Virus record (IMG/VR): IMGVR_UViG_3300001450_000306
Span: 2,819-23,999 of that record
Origin: a virus
DNA: 21,181 nucleotides
Reading direction: 5' to 3' (one strand)
The stretch's first letter is position 1; each line of letters opens with the position of its first letter. The position numbers were made by a program, and so were the translations under genes. This document shows, piece after piece, positions 17,176 through 21,034 of this stretch. A model generated the notes under the pieces. It did no database searches. It saw nothing but the letters and a program-made list of their open reading frames with translations, and had not been told where the DNA came from.

Positions 17176-17328
17176 CTAACCCCTTTTTATGGGCTTAGGT
17201 TTTGGCGCAAATCCGCCAGTTTTGCTCTTCATCTGGCCGTAAACCTTGGGGGAAATCGTGCTTCTCTTCTTAGAACGAGACATCTTCTTTTTCTTGCGAG
17301 CGTTCATGTTGGCATAAAGTCCGGGCAT
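17176..17328 (-). CDS. Small very basic protein (MPGLYAN N-terminus)
   Basis: A 50-residue frame from ATG 17328 to TAG 17176, with GGAG 8 nt before the start, 2 nt from the next gene. The product starts MPGLYANMNARKKKKMSRSK and continues with a Lys/Arg-rich body (SKTGGFAPKPKPIKRG at the end), so the net charge is strongly positive. I recall the MPGLYANIHAK-type N-terminus from tiny proteins in marine phages, which supports it being real. It may bind nucleic acid or the terminase. The neighbouring 85-aa gene is also basic. Function unknown. Confidence 0.8.
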   Translation of the reverse strand: MPGLYANMNARKKKKMSRSKKRSTISPKVYGQMKSKTGGFAPKPKPIKRG

Positions 17329-17349
17329 AGAAACAACTCCAATAAATAC

Positions 17350-17832
17350 CTAACTGGGTTCTGGCTCTTCTTCTGCTTCTTCTGTCTCTCTAGGCGTCAC
17401 ATCAACCATTGCCGTCTGTTGCCCCACCGCATCTTTCGGGTCAGGCAACGCAAAAGTAACCTGTATCTGCGACGGCAAATTAGCATCCGGGGCTTGAGTA
17501 TCTTTCCACCCCGCCCGCGACTTCAACATAAAAATAGACGCTATCGTGTCCTTACCAGAAGCAGCCCTTTGGTACAGCGCACGGGCCACATCAAAATTGA
17601 TGCTATCAACAGCTATATCTAGCTCTTCCCGATAGTGCTTCCGCAGCGTTCGCACACAGATGCCCAGCATCCGGGCCACGTTCTTTTGCTGCATCCCCAA
17701 CCCGACAGCCTCAATAACAACCCTGCGCGATTTGTCGTCAGGCTTGTGATACCGCTCGCCGCCCAAGTCTACTTCTTCAGGATCACGAGACGTGCGCTCC
17801 GGCACATCCCTAACTTTTCTATGAGCAACCAT
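17350..17832 (-). CDS. terS: Terminase small subunit
   Basis: The 160-residue product has a central helix-turn-helix (KSRRVVIEAVGLGMQQKNVA then RMLGICVRTLRKHYREEL, residues about 34-73). It continues into a helical oligomerisation part (VARALYQRAASGKDTIASIF) and the hallmark MLKSRAGWKDT near residue 112, seen in many small terminases. The tail is acidic (ETEEAEEEPEPS). It recognises the packaging start site on phage DNA and delivers it to the large subunit. It is the first gene of the minus-strand block. The ATG lies immediately after AAAAAGG with no spacing, which suggests a leaderless message or an unusual initiation (see promoter). The role is confidently assigned by motif and position. 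Confidence 0.85.
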   Translation of the reverse strand: MVAHRKVRDVPERTSRDPEEVDLGGERYHKPDDKSRRVVIEAVGLGMQQKNVARMLGICVRTLRKHYREELDIAVDSINFDVARALYQRAASGKDTIASIFMLKSRAGWKDTQAPDANLPSQIQVTFALPDPKDAVGQQTAMVDVTPRETEEAEEEPEPS

Positions 17833-17839
17833 CCTTTTT

Positions 17840-17869
17840 GTTATATCCCAATTTTACAGAAGCCAACAA
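17840..17869 (-). promoter_or_regulatory. Candidate leftward late promoter before terS
   Basis: On the minus strand, TTGTTG (17869-17864), an 18-nt spacer and TATAAC (17845-17840) form a plausible sigma70-like promoter. Only 7 nt separate the -10 box from the terS ATG at 17832. If transcription began at the usual distance, the message would have little or no leader. An inverted repeat AGAAGCC/GGCTTCT overlaps its upstream part. Confidence 0.35.
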
Positions 17870-17896
17870 CCCAGGGGGCGGTGTCTAAAGGCTTCT
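17858..17896. promoter_or_regulatory. Inverted repeat overlapping the candidate late promoter
   Basis: AGAAGCC at 17858-17864 and its complement GGCTTCT at 17890-17896 are 25 nt apart, centre to centre about three helical turns. The left arm overlaps the putative -35 box of the terS promoter. This could be an operator, a transcript hairpin, or chance; a 7-bp arm is weak evidence. Confidence 0.25.
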
Positions 17897-17905
17897 AGTT
17901 ATATT

Positions 17906-17927
17906 GGTGCCCTTTTTGGACCCCTTA
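17906..17927 (+). repeat. 22-bp intergenic direct repeat, copy 1
   Basis: GGTGCCCTTTTTGGACCCC plus TTA occurs here and, identical over 22 bp, at 18031-18052. Each copy lies close to a TGCAACACTCCTG 13-mer pair (17969-17981, 18012-18024). A CCCC-TTAATA-GGGG pairing directly follows this copy. The repeat lies just upstream of terS, so it may be a protein-binding site such as the terminase recognition site. Confidence 0.85.
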
Positions 17928-18030
17928 ATAGGGGGGGGTATCTACCCCCTCCATCGCCACTGCAACAGTGCAACACTCCTGCCTCGTTCATTTAAAATCC
18001 TTTATTGTCCTTGCAACACTCCTGGGAATA

Positions 18031-18052
18031 GGTGCCCTTTTTGGACCCCTTA
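18031..18052 (+). repeat. 22-bp intergenic direct repeat, copy 2
   Basis: Identical over 22 bp to 17906-17927, 125 bp further on. The flanking bases differ (ATA versus TTAA after the repeat), so the exact match marks its boundary. Confidence 0.85.
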
Positions 18053-18301
18053 TTAAAATCGTTTGCGCTTAGGTCGGAAACTACCGAGTTAGCGACCAGA
18101 TCAACGGCAACAACTAGAGCGTATCGAGTGAATACCTAGTAGAGGGCTGAAAATAGGGGGTTGGTGGGGGTGAGTTAGCCCAGCTAGGCCCCCGGACCGG
18201 GCACCCGGGCGTCGAGCCGCGCCGCGCCGTTTAAACTCGTTTTCGGGCCAGGGGCCCCTATCGGATAGGCTGTAACCCGCGCCACGCCTAGGGTTTAGGC
18301 C

Positions 18302-18319
18302 GGGTCGGGCCGGGGCGGG
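18302..18319 (+). other. G-quadruplex-type motif
   Basis: The plus strand has GGG-TC-GGG-CC-GGGG-C-GGG here, four G-tracts with loops of 1-2 nt, and further G-tracts at 18327-18329, 18332-18335, 18341-18343 and 18348-18352. This matches the standard intramolecular G-quadruplex pattern. It falls in the most GC-rich part of the non-coding stretch. Whether it folds in the cell cannot be told from sequence. Confidence 0.6.
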
Positions 18320-18423
18320 CGCGCTAGGGCTGGGGCTTTTGGGCGCTGGGGGACACTCCCGCGTGCTGTTCGCACCACCGTCCAACACCACTCGACCACG
18401 CTACAAACGAGGCCAGCCCTGGC

Positions 18424-18460
18424 ATTGCCCGCCTAGCGCCGGGGCTAGGTATTGCCCGCC
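18424..18460. repeat. Palindrome flanked by direct repeats downstream of the initiator-like gene
   Basis: CCTAGCGCCGGGGCTAGG (18432-18449) is an 18-bp imperfect palindrome (CCTAGC/GCTAGG arms). It is flanked by two copies of ATTGCCCGCC at 18424-18433 and 18451-18460. It begins 33 nt after the stop of the minus-strand initiator-like gene. It lacks a U-tract on the minus strand, so it is a weak terminator candidate or a protein-binding site. Confidence 0.6.
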
Positions 18461-18482
18461 CGATGTCGGTCGTTGCCCTTGG

Positions 18483-18986
18483 CTACTTTCGTTGGCGTCG
18501 TTCTCGGTTCAATCTTTGTGCCTGCTCGGATACCGTCTCGAAGGTCCAGTCTCCAGTGTCTTGCCTAATAGGCGAATCAAAAACAGAATCCACCGGCAAC
18601 CCGTTACTAGGATAAGTCTCACTAGGATAGTCCCTAGGATGTTTACTAGGATTGGGGTCCGGTGTGGACCGCCTAGACGGCCCAGAGTGAACTACCTTGT
18701 GCCCAGTGTGGACCCCCACCGTGTCCCCGGTGAACCCTACCCTATATCGGTTCGTGCCCTTGCGGCCCTTGCCGGTAGCCTCTAGCAGGCCGCGTTTACA
18801 CAATGCGGCAATAGAGCGCTTGACGGTGGACCGCGAGCAACAACACCGGGCCGACAACGTCTCAATACTCGGATAGGCGTTAGCCCCGGCCTTATCAGTG
18901 AAGCTGACAAGCGCTAGCAGGACAATACGCTCGGACATTGTCAAATCCGGCACCTTCCAGGCCGGGCCAATCAGCCGCCAACTCAT
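18483..18986 (-). CDS. Winged-helix protein, probable phage replication initiator (O-like)
   Basis: The 167-residue product starts with a winged helix-turn-helix of the HTH_36 kind (residues about 8-80). It has PDLTMSERIVLLALVSFTDK, then ANAYPSIETLSARCCCSRST and VKRSIAALCKRGLLEATGKG, with KGTNRYRVGF as the wing. This pattern is typical of the N-terminal DNA-binding domain of phage replication proteins such as lambda O. A Pro/Ser/His-rich linker follows (about residues 85-140), encoded by DNA with iteron-like repeats. A short helical tail (QAQRLNRERRQRK) ends the protein. The length is short for an initiator with a DnaB-loader-binding domain. A transcription regulator is the alternative. It overlaps the Cro-like gene as ATGA. 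Confidence 0.75.
   Translation of the reverse strand: MSWRLIGPAWKVPDLTMSERIVLLALVSFTDKAGANAYPSIETLSARCCCSRSTVKRSIAALCKRGLLEATGKGRKGTNRYRVGFTGDTVGVHTGHKVVHSGPSRRSTPDPNPSKHPRDYPSETYPSNGLPVDSVFDSPIRQDTGDWTFETVSEQAQRLNRERRQRK
18606..18735 (+). repeat. Iteron-like direct repeats inside the initiator-like gene
   Basis: Two sets of direct repeats are read on the plus strand. Set A is (A/C)CTAGGAT at 18606-18613, 18621-18628, 18633-18640 and 18645-18652, spaced 15, 12 and 12 bp. Set B is a 13-mer at 18657-18669 (GTCCGGTGTGGAC), 18680-18692 (GCCCAGAGTGAAC), 18701-18713 (GCCCAGTGTGGAC) and 18723-18735 (GTCCCCGGTGAAC), spaced 23, 21 and 22 bp, close to two helical turns. The shared form of set B is GYCC...GTGRAC. 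All lie in the linker-coding part of the gene, the arrangement seen for origin iterons in lambda O. That parallel is inferred. Confidence 0.65.
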
Positions 18987-19177
18987 ATGTCCGCGTCTAG
19001 CGCACGGCGCGCCATATAGCGCCGTAATTTCAGTACGGTTGACCGTCTAGCCGTCCCCGCGCCGCCTCGTCGCATTCGATGGATTAAATGAGAGTCCCCC
19101 GTTGCGGCCAGCCCCAGGGCGGTGTCAGATAACCCGTATTTTTCGCAAAATTCCGTCAATTCTTCTAGCAGGTCCAT
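18983..19177 (-). CDS. Small Cro-like helix-turn-helix protein
   Basis: The preferred start is ATG 19177, because GGGAG lies 5 nt upstream; ATG 19189 would add four residues but lacks a ribosome binding site. The 64-aa product (MDLLEELTEFCEKYGLSDTA) has the compact helical pattern of small phage or proteobacterial DNA-binding proteins. A first helix is followed by a helix-turn-helix GLSDTALGLAATGDSHLIHR, then a basic stretch (RMRRGGAGTARRSTVLKLRR) ending in a helix. It overlaps the downstream initiator-like gene as ATGA. An intrinsic terminator stands directly upstream. It probably binds DNA and may control the divergent promoters at 19832-19967. Not tested. Confidence 0.7.
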   Translation of the reverse strand: MDLLEELTEFCEKYGLSDTALGLAATGDSHLIHRMRRGGAGTARRSTVLKLRRYMARRALDADI

Positions 19178-19190
19178 AATAACTCCCATG

Positions 19191-19221
19191 CAAAGAAAAG
19201 GGCGGCCCCAATGACCGCCCC
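19191..19221 (-). terminator. Intrinsic terminator after the SprT-like gene
   Basis: On the minus strand, GGGCGG and CCGCCC pair around a 9-nt loop (TCATTGGGG), followed directly by TTTTCTTTG. It lies 17 nt after the stop of the SprT-like gene and ends only about 14 nt before the ATG of the Cro-like gene. The stem and U-rich tail make it a good intrinsic terminator. Because no other promoter is obvious between it and the next gene, it may limit rather than end transcription of the downstream genes. Confidence 0.75.
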
Positions 19222-19226
19222 GTAGT

Positions 19227-19234
19227 GTTTAAAC
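19227..19234. repeat. GTTTAAAC motif (one of three)
   Basis: A perfect 8-bp palindrome between the SprT-like stop and the terminator. Identical copies lie at 18229-18236 and 20282-20289, all between genes. I saw no other copy in the window by eye. The copies at 18229 and 20282 share the further flank GTTTAAACnCGTT. Confidence 0.6.
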
Positions 19235-19237
19235 GTC

Positions 19238-19831
19238 TTATGACGCCACGGTCATTTCTCCATGTAGAGGGCAATGCGGGACGCCCACGGCAATCCACGT
19301 CCGCGTTGTCCGCACTGTATATCCGCAATGGCACTGGCATTTGACCATGCGGGTGCGCTGTTTTTTGCGCTGAGTCGCGTCCAATTTAGAATGAGGGTAT
19401 TCGCCAACAACGGACATGATCCCCTTGGACCGAGAGAAATGGTCGAACATTTCTTGAAAACCCGGCCCGGCAACGGTTGCGGTCATTTTGCCCGTTAAGC
19501 CCATTGCCAACGCTACCTTGCGAAACGCGGGACCATGCCCAGCCGCCACGCCGACGACCGCGTGGACCAGTTCGTGGCATAGGGTGGCCGCGACGCGCTC
19601 GGGGCAATCTAGCGTCGGGCTGATGAAAATCTCGGTTGTGCCGTCCGCGCTACATGAAGGGTCGAAAATCTGCCCCAACGTGCGGCGGTTAGCACTTAGC
19701 CCACGGCTGGAGGGAAAGCCACAAGAGACGTTGATATTGTCCGGCAGGGGCGCGCCAATGGCCGCGAACTTATCCGCAAAACCGTACTCCACGAAATCCC
19801 TGAGCCATTGTTCGCGAGTCACATTGTCCAT
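19238..19831 (-). CDS. SprT-like zinc metallopeptidase
   Basis: I take ATG 19831 (197 aa), which has AAAGG 8 nt upstream; the frame could start at 19951 but no ribosome binding site supports that. The catalytic helix carries HELVH (residues 86-90) with a third ligand candidate at H99 in GHGPAFRKVA, the HExxH...H arrangement of SprT/Spartan proteins. A C-terminal zinc-ribbon-like part has Cys at 165, 167 and 169 (KCQCHCGYTVRTTRTW), then C187 and H190. Relatives cleave DNA-bound proteins (Spartan, Wss1) or are of unknown role in bacteria and phages. Here it may act at replication or on host DNA-binding proteins, which is inference. It is followed by an intrinsic terminator. Confidence 0.85.
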   Translation of the reverse strand: MDNVTREQWLRDFVEYGFADKFAAIGAPLPDNINVSCGFPSSRGLSANRRTLGQIFDPSCSADGTTEIFISPTLDCPERVAATLCHELVHAVVGVAAGHGPAFRKVALAMGLTGKMTATVAGPGFQEMFDHFSRSKGIMSVVGEYPHSKLDATQRKKQRTRMVKCQCHCGYTVRTTRTWIAVGVPHCPLHGEMTVAS

Positions 19832-19864
19832 TTGTTTAGCCTTTCTAGAGTTCCGATACCCAGC

Positions 19865-19892
19865 ACTATAACAGCGTATAAACGCATTGCAA
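19865..19892 (-). promoter_or_regulatory. Candidate leftward promoter for the SprT-like gene
   Basis: On the minus strand, TTGCAA (19892-19887), a 16-nt spacer and TATAGT (19870-19865) stand 34 nt upstream of the ATG at 19831, giving a leader of about 27 nt with a ribosome binding site. The -35 hexamer sits inside the palindrome at 19885-19896. A further TATAAT occurs on the minus strand at 19921-19916 but has no good -35 partner. Confidence 0.5.
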
Positions 19893-19896
19893 TGCA
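19885..19896. promoter_or_regulatory. Operator-like 12-bp perfect palindrome
   Basis: GCATTGCAATGC is a perfect 12-bp inverted repeat covering the -35 box of the leftward promoter candidate, inside the 136-bp gap between divergent genes. Its size and position fit a dimeric helix-turn-helix repressor site; the nearby Cro-like protein is a candidate ligand. This is inference. Confidence 0.5.
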
Positions 19897-19939
19897 TATT
19901 AGCGCTTGCATGGTCATTATATTGTGCTAGTGTGACCGC

Positions 19940-19963
19940 GTCGGAACACAAAAAACGAGGCTA
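19940..19963 (+). promoter_or_regulatory. Repeated leader element, copy 1
   Basis: GTCGGAACACAAA followed a few bases later by GAGGCTA, then 4 nt and the ATG at 19968. The same order recurs at 20321-20343 before the next gene. GAGG at about 8 nt from the ATG is the likely ribosome binding site. The GTCGGAACAC part has no assigned role and could belong to a promoter start region or a translational control site. Confidence 0.7.
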
Positions 19964-19967
19964 CACA

Positions 19968-20264
19968 ATGGAATTACAGGATTACGCGGCTATCACTAAC
20001 GATTGCGGCAAGTTCGAGGGCGAGACTGGACTCGCTAACTGGTATTGGAATTGCGTCATGAATGGGGATGGAGAGGACCATCCGCAGGTCTGGGACGGAC
20101 TCATCTATACGCTGTTTACTGTGGACTACGAAGAATCCCAGGCATTTCCGGAAGAGGTTAAGATTGGCGACACTGTCGTCATTTGGGAAGACTCTCAGGG
20201 TTTCGTCAATATGGTCGCCCATCCTACCCGCGAGCGCGCTTTAAAGTTTGTCTCTTGTCATTAG
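19968..20264 (+). CDS. Small strongly acidic protein, first gene of rightward operon
   Basis: The start is ATG 19968 because GAGG lies at suitable distance and the shared leader ends there; an upstream in-frame ATG at 19887 lies in the control region. The 98-aa product (MELQDYAAITNDCGKFEGET...) has 18 Asp/Glu against 5 Lys/Arg by my count, so it carries a strong negative charge. A Trp/Tyr-rich patch (ANWYWNCVM) is followed by beta-type segments (WDGLIYTLFTVDYEES, IGDTVVIWEDSQGFVNMVAH). I do not recognise the family. Being first in a probable early operon and acidic, it could be a host-directed inhibitor or DNA mimic, but this is speculation. No membrane segment is present. Confidence 0.75.
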   Translation: MELQDYAAITNDCGKFEGETGLANWYWNCVMNGDGEDHPQVWDGLIYTLFTVDYEESQAFPEEVKIGDTVVIWEDSQGFVNMVAHPTRERALKFVSCH

Positions 20265-20275
20265 AAACCCGGTTT

Positions 20276-20301
20276 GGGAGCGTTTAAACGCGTTCCTTTT
20301 C
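20276..20301 (+). terminator. Terminator-like palindrome between the first two rightward genes
   Basis: GGGAGCGTTTAAACGCGTTCC contains a 12-bp perfect palindrome (GCGTTTAAACGC, 20280-20291) with a short imperfect outer stem and is followed by TTTT. It lies 12 nt after the stop at 20264. The perfect palindrome would leave almost no loop, so an operator is as likely as a weak terminator. Confidence 0.4.
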
Positions 20302-20320
20302 CCGGTTCCTATGGGGCCGT

Positions 20321-20343
20321 GTCGGAACACAAATTTAGAGGCT
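20321..20343 (+). promoter_or_regulatory. Repeated leader element, copy 2
   Basis: GTCGGAACACAAA and then GAGGCTA repeat the arrangement seen before the first rightward gene. The gap between the two blocks is 3 nt here against 4 nt in copy 1, and the ATG at 20349 follows after 5 nt. Upstream sequence shows further loose similarity (CTATGGGGCCG versus CTAGTGTGACCG). Confidence 0.7.
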
Positions 20344-20348
20344 AAATT

Positions 20349-20774
20349 ATGAACGTAGAAAAGTATTCCCAGCACTCCTATAACGCTCGATACAATGCAC
20401 AGCACAATTTGCGCGGGCGCTCGCACTTTGTTGATGATGCTACGTTGCGCTATTTCTCAGGCCGAGTTTTGAGCGCATATGATCGCGCGGACGGTCGGCT
20501 ATTTGTTGTCGTTCATTCGCAAGCCACGTCACTTAATGGCGCGACCCGCGTCTATAGCTACGCGATCTTTGATTTGGCGGGCAGCGTTATCAATGAACAC
20601 ACGAAGCATTACAAAAGTGCGGCCACAGCCCGCAAGCATTGTGCGGCAATGTTAGCGCTACTCGACGCGGATCAAATCACACTCGACGCACTTAGCTATC
20701 TGGAGGGCCGCTTTGCCAATGATATCCGATATGCTCGCGAGAAATGGACCCCAGCGCTGGAGGTCGCAGCATGA
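20349..20774 (+). CDS. Small protein of unknown function, 141 aa
   Basis: The start is ATG 20349, directly after the repeated leader with its GAGG ribosome binding site. The product contains RYNAQHNLRGRSHFVDDATL near residues 14-33, then beta-type segments (DGRLFVVVHSQATSLNGATR, VYSYAIFDLAGSVI) and a helical end (AAMLALLDADQITLDALSYL). The NLRGRxHxVDDxTLR phrase followed by a strand-rich middle resembles small uncharacterised proteins I recall from other phages, although I cannot name a family. No catalytic motif, membrane segment or signal peptide is seen. Its stop overlaps the next start as ATGA, so it is part of the same operon. Confidence 0.75.
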   Translation: MNVEKYSQHSYNARYNAQHNLRGRSHFVDDATLRYFSGRVLSAYDRADGRLFVVVHSQATSLNGATRVYSYAIFDLAGSVINEHTKHYKSAATARKHCAAMLALLDADQITLDALSYLEGRFANDIRYAREKWTPALEVAA

Positions 20775-21034
20775 AAATCCCAATGAAACCGACCGCAACT
20801 CGAAAAGTCTACGCCACTCCCGAATTTTGGGACGCGGGCACGGTTTGGATATCCAAGGGAACCGTCACGGACCCCGAGGCCCATAACTTTAAGGCCAAAC
20901 TTGGTGATCCCGAGTGGCAATTTAGCGATGGTCCGTCGGGGTCCCGATCTTGGTCATGTGATTATGTAGACATTGAGAAGGGCCTAAAGGACCATCGCGG
21001 CTCTATGTTTGTTTACGCGGAGGACCCAGCATGA
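20771..21034 (+). CDS. Small protein of unknown function, 87 aa
   Basis: ATG 20771 overlaps the upstream stop (ATGA), indicating coupled translation; an earlier in-frame start at 20744 would overlap more and is less likely. The product (MKIPMKPTATRKVYATPEFW...) is rich in Trp, Asp and Ser, with a middle DPEWQFSDGPSGSRSWSCDY and an end GSMFVYAEDPA. It looks like a compact mixed alpha/beta domain. I recognise no family and no enzyme motif. Its stop overlaps the next gene, also as ATGA. Confidence 0.7.
   Translation: MKIPMKPTATRKVYATPEFWDAGTVWISKGTVTDPEAHNFKAKLGDPEWQFSDGPSGSRSWSCDYVDIEKGLKDHRGSMFVYAEDPA

Larger units (their letters stand above)
17833..18482. other. Non-coding stretch between terS and the initiator-like gene
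   Basis: About 650 bp with no convincing gene. The only minus-strand frame (18101-18391) is a Pro/Arg/Gly-rich product expected from GC-rich DNA, with no ribosome binding site. The left part is AT-balanced and holds the candidate late promoter, two 22-bp direct repeats, repeated TGCAACACTCCTG 13-mers (17969-17981 and 18012-18024), and runs such as GGGGGGGG and TACCCCC that can pair. Positions 18181-18360 are about 73 percent G+C by my count, far above the surroundings. The stretch separates two minus-strand genes and could contain a packaging (pac/cos) site, promoters and a terminator; which is unresolved. Confidence 0.7.

Noticed and set aside
18101-18391. Minus-strand frame of 96 codons, Pro/Arg/Gly-rich
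   Set aside because: Composition is what random GC-rich DNA encodes, there is no ribosome binding site or recognisable motif, and it spans the G-quadruplex and repeat-rich non-coding block.
17833-18482. Possible tRNA or other structured RNA gene
   Set aside because: Several stems exist, but I found no cloverleaf with a T-loop GTTCRA-type sequence and no CCA end.
18100-18680. CTAG tetramers look enriched here
   Set aside because: CTAG is also frequent in the left-hand structural genes, so apart from the regular repeats in 18606-18652 I do not treat it as a signal.
18339-18785. Plus-strand frame of 148 codons
   Set aside because: It runs antisense into the winged-helix gene, which has clear domain motifs; the plus-strand product is Arg/Pro-rich without motifs.
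19887-19967. Longer start for the acidic protein
   Set aside because: The extension runs through the operator-like palindrome and promoter region and ignores the shared leader with GAGG before ATG 19968.
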